A stretch of 64,000 bases of DNA from the NCBI GenBank assembly GCA_023436175.1, contig JAEZKE010000140.1:1-64000 (forward strand). The letters are read 5' to 3'. The notes under the pieces are model-generated. The model was not told the DNA's origin, ran no database searches, and worked only from the letters and a program-made list of their open reading frames with translations. The stretch comes from Methanobacteriota archaeon. GTDB lineage: Archaea > Methanobacteriota > Methanobacteria > Methanobacteriales > Methanobacteriaceae. A program made the translations under genes and the position numbers. Positions 16,844-25,873 of the stretch are shown here, piece after piece (position 1 is the stretch's first letter; each line of letters starts with the position of its first letter).

Positions 16844-18562
16844 TTACATCCTTTTATATTCTAATTTATTGAAGATTACTTTAAATTTGGTTCCACTATC
16901 TTTATCAAGCTTTATGGTACCATCTAATTGGTTCACCAGGCTATTTACTAATTGTAAGCCTAATGTGTCCGTATTTTTAAAATCAATATTTTCTGATAAT
17001 CCAACACCATTATCACTTACAACTAAAATAAATTTATTTTCTTTATAAGAATGTAGATGTATGCATATTTCATTTGAAACTTTATCACTATTTACGCCTG
17101 CATTTGAGGAATTTACTGGAAAAGCATATTTTAATGAATTTGTTACCAGTTCATTAATAATTAAACCACAGGGAATTGCTGTATTAATATCTAATGAAAC
17201 ATGATCGATATTTAATTTAAAATTTATGTAAGTGGGGTCTATTGAATAAGAATGGAACAGATAATTTAGTAAATTTTGAACATAAACTGCAAAATCAATG
17301 TTTGTAAAATCTGACGACTGATACAACTGTTCATGTATAAATGCCATTGATCTGACCCTGCTCTGGCTCTCTTTAAAAAGTTCAAGATCTTCTTCATCTT
17401 TCACATATTTAGATTGAAGACTGAGTAGACTGCTTATAATCTGCAAATTATTTTTAACGCGGTGATGAATCTCTTGAAGTAACAGCTTCTTTTCCTCAAG
17501 TGATGCTTTAATTTTATTTTCTGCTAGTTTAATATCAGTAATATCATTACCAATACAAACTATCCCTAATATTTGGGAATTATTGCTCTCAATTAAAGAT
17601 ATGGATAAAAATACTGGAATTAGTTGGCCATTTTTAGCCTTAAAAGTAGTTTCAACATTATTTATAGATTTTTTACCAATTATGCATAGATTTTCTTTAA
17701 ATAAAGATTTTTCATCTTCTACAAAAACAACATTTAGTGATTTACCAATTAACTCAGAATCAGTGAACCCTAAAAGATCCTTGGTTGCTTGATTAGTAGT
17801 TATTATGTGCATGTTCTCATCAAGTAAAAAGAAAAAGTTTGACATTGTAGATACTATATTATCTGCAGCTACTGCAGGAGTAAGTGAAGGGAATCTGTAT
17901 TTCCAAATTCCATAACTGATAAGACAAATTCCCACGGTCATCATCGTCATGGTCATTTCGGGTACTCTTAAAGATACACTAGGTAAAATAAAATCGCTGC
18001 AAAGACTTATAAATAATGGTATATAAAGACCAGCAAAAATGTATTTTGCCTGTATTTTCGTTAAATTCTTTGATTTTAAATAGTATCTAAAACATATAAA
18101 TCCTGCTAAAACTACTGTAGCAACTGTCCATAATGACATAATATTATATAGAGTCATATCTACAGGAAGAGCATATGTCCAACCCCAATATTCTTTTGAA
18201 ATGGTATCTAAAAGCAAATTTGTAGTTAAAGATAATCCAACTATTATGATTGATGGAAGATAAATTAAGATATAAGTTAATTTATTTTTTAAGTAATGTG
18301 ATTTAGTAAATATTAAAGAAATATGAAGTAATAAAGAAGGTACTATGGGCCATAAAGTGCTAATTTTTATCCAAAAAAATGCTGTCTGAAAAACTTCGGC
18401 CTGCCTATATTCAAATTCTACAAAAGCAAGGAATCCTACTATTATACACGTTAATGCAATTATTCCATTTAATTGGCTCTTTGGATTTTTATGGTAAATG
18501 AAATTTCCAAGAAAAAAGCATACCATGAAAGCTACAAATGAAATTAGTGCAAATACGTTCAT
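16844..18562 (-). CDS. 7TM-sensor histidine kinase with PAS and HisKA_2 domains
   Basis: A 572-residue sensor kinase. Residues 1-225 form seven membrane helices of the 7TMR type with the conserved WG and FW pattern, a PAS domain spans about 235-345 (FFFLLDENMHIITTNQAT ... ITDIKLAE), and a HisKA_2 dimerisation/phosphoacceptor helix has EIHHRVKNNLQ (histidines at 365-366). The HATPase domain follows, with NELVTNSLKYAF and DNGVGL. It presumably phosphorylates a separate receiver protein; none is adjacent, and the lone receiver at 532 is a candidate. The ligand is unknown. Confidence 0.92.
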   Translation of the reverse strand: MNVFALISFVAFMVCFFLGNFIYHKNPKSQLNGIIALTCIIVGFLAFVEFEYRQAEVFQTAFFWIKISTLWPIVPSLLLHISLIFTKSHYLKNKLTYILIYLPSIIIVGLSLTTNLLLDTISKEYWGWTYALPVDMTLYNIMSLWTVATVVLAGFICFRYYLKSKNLTKIQAKYIFAGLYIPLFISLCSDFILPSVSLRVPEMTMTMMTVGICLISYGIWKYRFPSLTPAVAADNIVSTMSNFFFLLDENMHIITTNQATKDLLGFTDSELIGKSLNVVFVEDEKSLFKENLCIIGKKSINNVETTFKAKNGQLIPVFLSISLIESNNSQILGIVCIGNDITDIKLAENKIKASLEEKKLLLQEIHHRVKNNLQIISSLLSLQSKYVKDEEDLELFKESQSRVRSMAFIHEQLYQSSDFTNIDFAVYVQNLLNYLFHSYSIDPTYINFKLNIDHVSLDINTAIPCGLIINELVTNSLKYAFPVNSSNAGVNSDKVSNEICIHLHSYKENKFILVVSDNGVGLSENIDFKNTDTLGLQLVNSLVNQLDGTIKLDKDSGTKFKVIFNKLEYKRM

Positions 18563-18836
18563 TTACGATTTTTCTCCGCTTTAAACTAACTTAAAACTTG
18601 TTTTTCATACTATATAAATATTACGTGATATTTGATTCGTTTTAACCGGAATTATGTTCATAAAAAAAACTTCGTATTAAATTATTTTTATTATTTAAAG
18701 CAAAAATCGGTATTAATGTAGTTATTACTTTTATTTTAATTATATAAATTGATAAGAAGAAGTTACTACCTATTAATAAGTGAAATACATTAAACACGTA
18801 TTAAATAATGTTAAGAATAATATGGAGGAAATTAAT

Positions 18837-19724
18837 ATGAATTTAAATATCAGTGATAGATATATAGATTTTGAATCATTAAACTCATTAAAAAATGAAA
18901 TATTTTATGGGGGTTATTTTGCTGCATTAGGAAGTCCATGTTTAATAATATCGACATCCATAATTTTAAATATTAGTATTAGTCTTCCAGAACTGTTAAT
19001 ATCCTATTTATTACCTTTAATGATTTACAGCTATGATTATTATAAAGATATCGATAAAGATATTAAAAATAATTCAGAAAGGGCTATTTTTTTAAAAAAA
19101 AAAGCTGATAGATATCCATTTGTATTTGGCTTTTATGTTACGCTATTAATTTCTCTATTGATTTTGTATTCAAATCTTGGTTTGGTCGCCTTTATAATAG
19201 CTATAATGGTAGGAGGAATATTATATAATTTAGTGCTTAAAGATTTAACAAAAAAGATTCCCGCATTTAAAAATATATTTACTGCGATAACATGGGCACT
19301 AGTAGGAGCATTTTTCCCTCTTTTTTACTATTCTATGGATATTAATTTATCATTTATAATAGCCTTTTTTTTAATATTCATGAGAGTCATGACCAATGTT
19401 ATATTCTTTGATTTGAAGGATATGGATAATGATAATGCCGATGGCTTAAAAACGCTTCCTGTAATATTAGGGAAAAAAACTACCATTAATATATTGCACT
19501 TTATAAATGTAATTGCATTTTTACCGTTAATTTTAGGAATATACTTTAATATAATTAATATTAGCGCTATTTTCTTGTTAATATTCATTATATATGAGTA
19601 TTTTTATATTAGTAAAGCAAATTTAGCATCAAGTAGTGAATTAGAAACAACTGCACATACATTGGCTGACTTAGAATTTGTTCTATGGCCAGTATTGCTG
19701 ACTACGGTCACATTACTAATATAA
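18837..19724 (+). CDS. UbiA-family prenyltransferase-like membrane protein
   Basis: A polytopic protein of 295 residues with both aspartate-rich motifs of the UbiA superfamily: YDYYKDIDKD near residue 65-75 and FFDLKDMDNDNADG near residue 195. These bind Mg-prenyl diphosphate. The ATG at 18837 follows GGAGGAAATTAAT and is preferred over a GTG at 18780. The protein is quite different from the two tandem UbiA paralogs at 53-55 kb, and its first motif is unusually charged. The product is unknown; archaeal members make quinones, tetraether lipids or modified haems. Confidence 0.8.
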   Translation: MNLNISDRYIDFESLNSLKNEIFYGGYFAALGSPCLIISTSIILNISISLPELLISYLLPLMIYSYDYYKDIDKDIKNNSERAIFLKKKADRYPFVFGFYVTLLISLLILYSNLGLVAFIIAIMVGGILYNLVLKDLTKKIPAFKNIFTAITWALVGAFFPLFYYSMDINLSFIIAFFLIFMRVMTNVIFFDLKDMDNDNADGLKTLPVILGKKTTINILHFINVIAFLPLILGIYFNIINISAIFLLIFIIYEYFYISKANLASSSELETTAHTLADLEFVLWPVLLTTVTLLI

Positions 19725-19737
19725 CTTTAGTTATCTA

Positions 19738-20136
19738 TTAAATTTTTATTTTATCTCGTTTCCTGTAGGCCATTCCCTGAAAAATTGCTATTAGTTCACC
19801 AACATCATTGGTAATAGTGACAGTGTAAGTACCAAGTTTTGGATTTATGGATATTTCTTCTGCTTCTGCATATAGAGTTCCAGATCTAGCAGCTTTCATA
19901 AATGATATATTAGCATTTATGGCCACAGTAACGGTTCCATAAGAATTTGCAGCGACCGCAAAAGTAAAATCTGCTAAAGTAAATATAGCCCCGCCATGGA
20001 CAGTTCCAATCCCATTAAGGTGATTTTTAGTTATTTCCATTTTGGATTTTGCCCATCCTTCTTTAGCTTCTAATAGTTCTATACCTATATATCTTGCAAA
20101 TTTATCCTTTTTAAAGAATTGTTTAATTTTTTCCAT
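19738..20136 (-). CDS. PaaI-type hotdog thioesterase
   Basis: A 132-residue hotdog-fold thioesterase of the PaaI/YbgC type with the catalytic segment GTVHGGAIFTLADFT (the HGG/asp pattern) and the strand order typical of the family. It should hydrolyse acyl-CoA thioesters, probably aromatic or short chains. I use the ATG at 20136; an ATG at 20148 (MGSN) is possible, but the GGGGAGT site then overlaps the gene. It converges on the UbiA-family gene with 13 bases between stops. Confidence 0.88.
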   Translation of the reverse strand: MEKIKQFFKKDKFARYIGIELLEAKEGWAKSKMEITKNHLNGIGTVHGGAIFTLADFTFAVAANSYGTVTVAINANISFMKAARSGTLYAEAEEISINPKLGTYTVTITNDVGELIAIFQGMAYRKRDKIKI

Positions 20137-20202
20137 GTTACTCCCCATAAATTAAATATTTTATTATCAATCTTTTTATCCATCTGAAGACTTAATAATT
20201 CT

Positions 20203-21615
20203 TTAATCTTCTTCTATAATGTTATTTTTGTTTAGATGACTTTTATGCTGTCCATAAAAATAGTATATCACAAGTCCAATTGCAAGCCATATAATGAATC
20301 TTAATTGAGTGACAGTTGGCAGTTCAATTACAAGAAGGCAGCAGAATATTATTGCAATAGCAGGAATTACAGGTACGAATGGTGTTTTGAAGGGTCGCTG
20401 AATATCGGGCTGCGTTTTTCTTAAGATTATTACCGCAAATGATACAATAATAAATGCAGCGAGTGTTCCTATATTTACAAGCTGAACTACATCAGTAATG
20501 GGGACAAATGCCGCAATAGCAGCTCCAATGGAACCAATAACTGCAATACCTGTAACTGGAGTGTTAAATTTTTTATGTATTTTTGCAAATATTCCAGGTA
20601 ACAACCCATCTCTTGCTATTGCAAAGAAAACTCGGGTTTGTCCAAATAAACCCACAAGAAGGACAGATGTAATTCCACAAAGTGCTCCAATTGATACTAC
20701 TGTACTGGCCCAGTCAATTCCTACATTTTGAAGGGCAAAAGCAATAGGGGCAGCTGTTTCTTTAAAAGCACTGTAGGGAAGTATTCCATTTAAAACAAGC
20801 GCCACAACAACATAAAGAACTGAACTAATAACAAGAGAACCTATAATTGCTATTGGAAGTGTTTTTTGGGGATTTTTTACCTCTTCTGCAGCTGTTGTAA
20901 GGGCATCAAATCCAATATAAGCAAAAAATATTATTGCCGCACCTTTAAATACTCCAATAAAACCATAGGGAAAAAATGGATTGTAATTGGAAGGGTTAAT
21001 ATGATAAATTCCAATTGCAATAAAAAGTAAAATTACAGATAGTTTAATAAGTACAATGACTGTGTTAAAACGAGAACTTTCACGCACTCCAACAATCAGC
21101 AAGCTCATAACTATAAATACGATCAAAACTGCAGGGAGATTAATGATTCCACCTTCTATTCCCGGAGGATTAACTAAAGCACTTGGTAAGATGATCCCAC
21201 TTGAACTAAAAATCTCAACAAAATAATTGGACCAGCCGATTGCAACTGCAGCAACTATAACTAAATACTCAAGTACCAGGTCCCATCCAATAATCCATGC
21301 CCAGATTTCTCCAAGCGTTACATAACTGTATGTATAAACACTTCCTGCTACTGGAATCATAGTAGCAAATTCAGCATAACATAGTGCTGTAAACAAACAC
21401 GCAATTCCTGAGATAAGAAAAGAAATAACAATTGCAGGACCTGCGTAATATGCAGAGGCAATTCCAGTAAGTATAAAAATACCTGCACCAATAATCGTAC
21501 CAATACCCATCATTAAAAGCCCAATAGGTCCAAGTACTCTTTTAAGCCCTTTTTCTCCAGAGCTAACCTTTAATAATTCATCAATGGACTTTTTTCTAAA
21601 TATTTTTCTTTTCAT
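20203..21615 (-). CDS. APC-family amino-acid permease (CAT-like)
   Basis: A 470-residue permease with about twelve membrane helices. The first helix has GIGTIIGAGIFILTG, the amino-acid binding signature of the APC superfamily. The N-terminal RKKSIDELL and the IGFDALTTAAEEVKNPQKTLP loop match the cationic amino-acid transporter (CAT/YfnA) branch. Import of an amino acid driven by an ion gradient is expected; the exact amino acid is uncertain. An 18-base perfect palindrome lies 67 bases upstream of the start and is a possible regulator site. Confidence 0.92.
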   Translation of the reverse strand: MKRKIFRKKSIDELLKVSSGEKGLKRVLGPIGLLMMGIGTIIGAGIFILTGIASAYYAGPAIVISFLISGIACLFTALCYAEFATMIPVAGSVYTYSYVTLGEIWAWIIGWDLVLEYLVIVAAVAIGWSNYFVEIFSSSGIILPSALVNPPGIEGGIINLPAVLIVFIVMSLLIVGVRESSRFNTVIVLIKLSVILLFIAIGIYHINPSNYNPFFPYGFIGVFKGAAIIFFAYIGFDALTTAAEEVKNPQKTLPIAIIGSLVISSVLYVVVALVLNGILPYSAFKETAAPIAFALQNVGIDWASTVVSIGALCGITSVLLVGLFGQTRVFFAIARDGLLPGIFAKIHKKFNTPVTGIAVIGSIGAAIAAFVPITDVVQLVNIGTLAAFIIVSFAVIILRKTQPDIQRPFKTPFVPVIPAIAIIFCCLLVIELPTVTQLRFIIWLAIGLVIYYFYGQHKSHLNKNNIIEED

Positions 21616-21681
21616 GATAAATAGCCCAAATGGTTTTTAAAGTATAGCTAAATAATCTAAAAGATGATACTTATTTAACGC

Positions 21682-21699
21682 TAAAAATACGTATTTTTA
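21682..21699. promoter_or_regulatory. 18-base perfect palindrome upstream of the permease
   Basis: TAAAAATAC GTATTTTTA is a perfect two-fold symmetric site, 67 bases before the start of the permease gene and about 210 before the divergent hydrolase. A probable TATA box of the permease (TATACTTTAA around 21640) lies between it and the gene. A site upstream of the TATA box would fit an activator, or a repressor of upstream transcription. The regulator is not identified. Confidence 0.5.
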
Positions 21700-21910
21700 T
21701 TTGACTTTTTGATTACGGAGTTTTAAAATAATCTGAATAACAATTTGCACTATTTTTAACATTTTTTTGACTTAGTTAATTATTATAAATAATAAAATAT
21801 AAATAATTATTACCTAAACTTATCTAAAATTTCAATGACTTTTTCATTAGGTACTTAAAGCACCGTATTTTAGTTTATAAATTTATATTAAGCTTAAAAA
21901 GAGGAATATT

Positions 21911-22561
21911 ATGGATATTAAAATAGATATCAAAGAAATAGGAGAAAATGCCGAAAATGGTTACATTCCTATAGAATTGATAACTGATAGAGGTGAGGTA
22001 TCCTGCAGATTTTATAAAGTTAACAGTAACAAGTTTGGAGTAATATGGGTAGGTGGTATTGGGGGAGGTTGGGATACACCAGCTGAAGGGTTATATCCCG
22101 ATTTATCCAAACAACTTAAGGAAAATGACATATCTTCACTCAGAATTCGTTATAGATATCCTCATGATATTGATGAGTCCGTATATGATGTACTTACCGG
22201 TATTAAGTTTTTAAAAGATATGGGAACTTCTAAAATAGCTTTAGTTGGCCATTCATTGGGAGGAGCTGTGGTAATTCAAGCTGCTGGATTATCTAATTCT
22301 GTTAAAACTGTAGTTGTTCTTTCAACTCAAAGTTATGGATCTGAATCAGTATCTAATTTCTCTCAAGATACTTCTATACTCCTGATTCACGGAGCTGATG
22401 ACCCTGTTCTTCCAAGTTCTTGCTCCAAACAGGTCTACAGTAAGGCGCACGATCCAAAAGAAATAGTTATATTAACAGGAAATGCCCATTGCTTAGATGA
22501 ATCTTCGCAAAAAGTCCATCAGATAGTATATGATTGGATTGTATCAAAATTAACTGAATAA
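21911..22561 (+). CDS. Alpha/beta hydrolase (dienelactone-hydrolase-like)
   Basis: A 216-residue alpha/beta hydrolase with nucleophile elbow GHSLGGA (serine near residue 119), acid residue in LIHGADDPVLP and the late histidine in TGNAHCLDE. The first 45 residues are a beta domain (EVSCRFYKVNSNKFGVIWVGG). The family hydrolyses esters or lactones; the substrate is unknown. AAAGAGGAATATT precedes the ATG and TATATT lies upstream. The gene ends just 14 bases before the convergent methyltransferase. Confidence 0.85.
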   Translation: MDIKIDIKEIGENAENGYIPIELITDRGEVSCRFYKVNSNKFGVIWVGGIGGGWDTPAEGLYPDLSKQLKENDISSLRIRYRYPHDIDESVYDVLTGIKFLKDMGTSKIALVGHSLGGAVVIQAAGLSNSVKTVVVLSTQSYGSESVSNFSQDTSILLIHGADDPVLPSSCSKQVYSKAHDPKEIVILTGNAHCLDESSQKVHQIVYDWIVSKLTE

Positions 22562-22575
22562 ATATTTTTATTAGC

Positions 22576-23139
22576 CTAATATGTATACAAATGCCTCTTT
22601 TTCAGCGGTAAGTTACTCTTACCTATTACATATAAATAAATTTCTTCAGTTTCGTCTATTTTTACAGGTTCCCATCCTTTAAATTTCCAGACGTATGAAA
22701 CAATTCGAGTTCCTGGCTTTAACTCTTCAAGAAATTTAGGTTTTAATTTTTGATTGGCGGTATCACTTAAAAATAAAGTTACTACAGTAGCTTCGCTGAT
22801 ATTCTTGTTGAAGAAATTCCCCCAAACAATTTTAGCTCTGTTTCCAATACCTGAAAGTGTTATGACTAAACGAGACCAGAATACACGTGATGGGTCTGCT
22901 TCTAATCCTACTGCCTTTGCATTATACTTTTTAACGGCATTAATCACAATTCTACCGTCACCAGACCCCAGATCATACACAATATCATCTGGACCCGCTT
23001 CTGCCATATCTAACATCTGTTTAACTAATTTTCTAGAAGTAGGTTGAAAACCAGCGCCTATAATACTGGACCAGAATATCCAAATTAAAAAAAGTCCAAT
23101 TAATGCTAAAATTAAGAGTATAAATAATGAAAATGTCAT
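22576..23139 (-). CDS. Membrane-anchored SAM-dependent methyltransferase (class I)
   Basis: The protein starts with one membrane helix (residues 1-25) and a cytosolic class I methyltransferase domain. Motif I is VYDLGSGDGRIVI, motif II VGLEADPSRVFWSR and motif IV VVTLFLSDTANQKL. Membrane-anchored proteins of this pattern (187 residues) are common in archaea and bacteria and have been likened to Dot1-type folds. The methyl acceptor is unknown, but a lipid or membrane-protein target would suit the anchor. AAGGAGCACAAA lies upstream. It stands alone. Confidence 0.85.
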   Translation of the reverse strand: MTFSLFILLILALIGLFLIWIFWSSIIGAGFQPTSRKLVKQMLDMAEAGPDDIVYDLGSGDGRIVINAVKKYNAKAVGLEADPSRVFWSRLVITLSGIGNRAKIVWGNFFNKNISEATVVTLFLSDTANQKLKPKFLEELKPGTRIVSYVWKFKGWEPVKIDETEEIYLYVIGKSNLPLKKRHLYTY

Positions 23140-23243
23140 TTTGTGCTCCTTTTTATATTATTCAATAAATTTAGCTAAAAATCTATATGTTATTAATTAA
23201 GATTTATCTTTAGTATAAAATTAAGCCTGAAAAATTTTAAATT

Positions 23244-23316
23244 CTTGCGACTTTTAGTCGCAAGTTTACGAATCACTGATTCGTAATTCTTGAAACATTC
23301 AAAAATTTTCAATTTT
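23244..23316. repeat. Tandem hairpin array, locus 2 (three hairpins)
   Basis: Three inverted repeats lie in the gap after the regulator gene. 2a: arms CTTGCGAC / GTCGCAAG, 23244-23264, loop TTTTA. 2b: TTACGAATC / GATTCGTAA, 23266-23286, loop ACT closed by C-G. 2c: AAAAATT / AATTTTT from about 23300, loop TTC. 2a and 2b are one base apart. The stems differ in sequence, but all are perfect and the loops are short, like the other arrays. There is no open frame. Confidence 0.75.
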
Positions 23317-23336
23317 TAACAGCATTTGTATGCCTG

Positions 23337-24977
23337 TTAGTATTCCGATTTTAATTTAATTGCTAATCTTGATTTTTCAAGAGCTAAACCTAATTGTAGC
23401 CCAATAGAACTAAGATTTTCGAGGCTAGTGTTATTATAATGTTTTATCTGCCTGCTGCCCATATTTAAAAGCCCTATTATCTCACTACCGCTTTTAATAG
23501 GTAGTATTAATAGAGTTTTTATGCCATTTGCTTTAATAGCAGGGTCAAGTGAATTATATTCTTCAGATTCAGACGTTATATACACTAAATTCTGCTTTTC
23601 AAGAGTTTTACTAAAGAGATCTGTAAACATACCTGCCATACACATATTTTTAAGACCCTCAGGAAGGTTTCTATGTACCTTTAATGTTAATTCTTCTTTA
23701 TCATCGTTAAGGTAAATACAACCCATTTCAAAACCTAATGAATCAATAGCGGAGTTTACAGCTTTCTCAAGTATTTCATCTTCGTTGCTTGTGGAATTGA
23801 GTACAGTTGAGATCCTGTTCATTGCAAGCAATGTATTGGCAAATTCTTCCTTTTCACTGGTCAATCTCTGCATTTTTAGATATCCTGAAAGTTCATCAGC
23901 TGCCATTTCAACGTTTTCAATACTGACAGAACTAACTGAAGTTAATGTAGTTAATAAAAGTATAGAACCAATGGCAGAATCTTCATCGATAATTGGGATG
24001 GACAGCATCAAAGAAAGAGATATATCTTCCATTATTGATTTGATATTTTCAAAATAAAAGTCTCCATTTCCAGCAGATTTTGTTTCCAGCAAATCCATGC
24101 TCTTTTCAATAAATCTTCTGATATTAGGGAACAATTTACTAGTTTCTACTGCCGTTGTTTCATATGCAACCCGTATATTTCCATTATCCTTTAAAAATAT
24201 AGCGCAATATTTATATGGAATTATATCTTTGATACTTCCTGTTGCTTCTTCCATAAGCTGTTCTTCACTATGTGCTGAACCTGCAGCTTGAGCTATAGAT
24301 AGCAATGTTTCTAGTTCGCGTTTTGTACGTCTGGACTGTGAAAGTTCTTCACCTACAATGACACTGCCAACAACAGATTCATTGTCATCTAAAATTGGCT
24401 GCAGTGATATTTTATATGGCCTGTATACACCTGATTTTTCTACCAGGTCTATTTCAATGGTTACTTTATCCTTCAAGCTCAAGGAGCGTATGACATTTTC
24501 AAGTATACCTATTTGTTCACCACTTATTATCTCGCGCAGATTCTTTTTCCCTGGGAAAAATGTATCAAATACATTATTGTATGCTATAATATCCATATAT
24601 GTGTTAGTAGTGAATACTAATGCATCTGGACTGTCAATTAACATTTTAAGTTCAATTTCCTTCGACCGTAATGTATGTAACCTTGAAGCAGCTGATACAA
24701 GCTCATTTATCTCCGGATTATCAAGATCAATGGATTCAGGCATAATTTCAGGTTTTTCCTGGAGGGATTGCTTTAAGAACCATAATTTGCTCCTGCCCAC
24801 AAATTTATAACTTAATATACCTTTTGCATGTAATATTTCAAGGTATTTAAGCACGGTGGCCCTGCTCCTGCTTGTGCCTCTAGTTATTTTATCCAGCATG
24901 CAGTCTTCAGGCGGGTGAGATTTTATATATGACACAATTAGCCTTTCTGTATTTGATAATTCTTCCATGATTTTCAT
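23337..24977 (-). CDS. PAS/GAF sensor with N-terminal winged-helix DNA-binding domain
   Basis: A one-component sensor regulator of 546 residues. Residues 1-68 form a winged helix (TERLIVSYIKSHPPEDCMLD ... RATVLKYLEILHAKGI). A PAS-like domain spans about 100-210, two GAF domains follow (about 225-385 and 400-540), and no kinase domain exists, so the ligand signal should act directly on DNA binding. It is divergent from the DUF169/TusA-DsrE operon and shares with it a region rich in ACTATA-type palindromes. It may therefore regulate itself and that operon. The start could also be the second ATG (24968). Confidence 0.85.
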   Translation of the reverse strand: MKIMEELSNTERLIVSYIKSHPPEDCMLDKITRGTSRSRATVLKYLEILHAKGILSYKFVGRSKLWFLKQSLQEKPEIMPESIDLDNPEINELVSAASRLHTLRSKEIELKMLIDSPDALVFTTNTYMDIIAYNNVFDTFFPGKKNLREIISGEQIGILENVIRSLSLKDKVTIEIDLVEKSGVYRPYKISLQPILDDNESVVGSVIVGEELSQSRRTKRELETLLSIAQAAGSAHSEEQLMEEATGSIKDIIPYKYCAIFLKDNGNIRVAYETTAVETSKLFPNIRRFIEKSMDLLETKSAGNGDFYFENIKSIMEDISLSLMLSIPIIDEDSAIGSILLLTTLTSVSSVSIENVEMAADELSGYLKMQRLTSEKEEFANTLLAMNRISTVLNSTSNEDEILEKAVNSAIDSLGFEMGCIYLNDDKEELTLKVHRNLPEGLKNMCMAGMFTDLFSKTLEKQNLVYITSESEEYNSLDPAIKANGIKTLLILPIKSGSEIIGLLNMGSRQIKHYNNTSLENLSSIGLQLGLALEKSRLAIKLKSEY

Positions 24978-24986
24978 CCCAATTTC

Positions 24987-25144
24987 TTATACTATATAGT
25001 ATAATTATTAACTTATATATAAATATTACATGGTGTCCGTATTCAACGTTGTTATTGTGTATATTCATGTTTTTTGTTTCATTAAAGTAAAGTTTAAATA
25101 CTATAAATTATACTATAAAGTATAGTTATACTATAAGGTATAGT
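24987..25144. promoter_or_regulatory. Palindrome cluster between PAS/GAF regulator and DUF169 operon
   Basis: Three related palindromes lie in the 200-base divergent region. TTATACTATATAGTATAA (24987-25004) is perfect and sits 10 bases before the regulator start. ACTATAAAGTATAGT (25112-25126) and ACTATAAGGTATAGT (25130-25144) are 18 bases apart and lie before the operon. All share ACTATA/TATAGT half-sites. A TTTAAATAC TATA-like box at 25092 places the operon start within the sites. This is the expected layout for a dimeric repressor or activator made by the neighbouring gene. Confidence 0.7.
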
Positions 25145-25177
25145 TTAAATATGTTATTTTGAGGAGGGCCAGATACC

Positions 25178-25861
25178 ATGTATGAAGAAAATGTAAAAGA
25201 ATTAAGTGAATTATTAGGGCTAAAAGGAAGCCCTGTAGCTGTAAAACTGGTGAAATCGGTCAATGAAATTCCAGAGGGTTACTCTAAAATAAGTGAAAAG
25301 AAAAGACACTGTGAATTTGTCCAGGATGCAAGGTTAACTGGAAATAAAGGTTATGCAACTTCAGAAGAACACCTATGTAAGGGTGGGGCAGGAGTGATGG
25401 GAATTGAACCATTGCCTGAGAGTGTAGCTTCTGGAAAAATGTACCACCAGCTTGGAAACTTTGAAACTGCTGAAGGTGCCCAGGAAACAATTACTGCTAT
25501 TCCTAAATCCAGTGAAGAGTATTATGCTTCAATTTATTCACCCTTAGAAAGTGCAGAATATGAACCGGATGTAATAGTTCTTGTACTTACACCGAAACAG
25601 GCTTTAAGAGTATCTCAAGCCTATTTAAGAGCAAAAGGAGGTAGAATTTCCAGCGACTATTCAGGTATACAGTCTTTATGTGCTGATGCTGTAGTGGCCG
25701 TAAAAGAGCGAGGAATACCAAACATGACCCTTGGGTGTAGCGGTTCACGTAAATACGCTAAAATAGCAGACGAAGAAGTTATTATAGGAATACCTCCTAA
25801 AAACTTCGTTGATATAGTAGACGCCTTAAAAACATTTAAAGATAAATGGGGAGAACTTTAG
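25178..25861 (+). CDS. DUF169 protein, operon with TusA/DsrE fusion
   Basis: The 227-residue protein belongs to DUF169, a family of unknown function common in methanogens. It has four cysteines: C45 (RHCEFV), C67 (EHLCKGGAG), C168 (LCADAV) and C187 (LGCSGS). Three align with cysteines of the second DUF169 protein at 60351 (C43, C64, C167), so they probably bind a metal, cluster or sulfane sulfur. The strong GAGGAGGGCC site precedes the ATG by about 9 bases. Next genes are a sulfur-carrier fusion and a membrane protein, linking this protein to sulfur handling. Confidence 0.85.
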   Translation: MYEENVKELSELLGLKGSPVAVKLVKSVNEIPEGYSKISEKKRHCEFVQDARLTGNKGYATSEEHLCKGGAGVMGIEPLPESVASGKMYHQLGNFETAEGAQETITAIPKSSEEYYASIYSPLESAEYEPDVIVLVLTPKQALRVSQAYLRAKGGRISSDYSGIQSLCADAVVAVKERGIPNMTLGCSGSRKYAKIADEEVIIGIPPKNFVDIVDALKTFKDKWGEL

Positions 25862-25873
25862 GAGAAAACAGTC

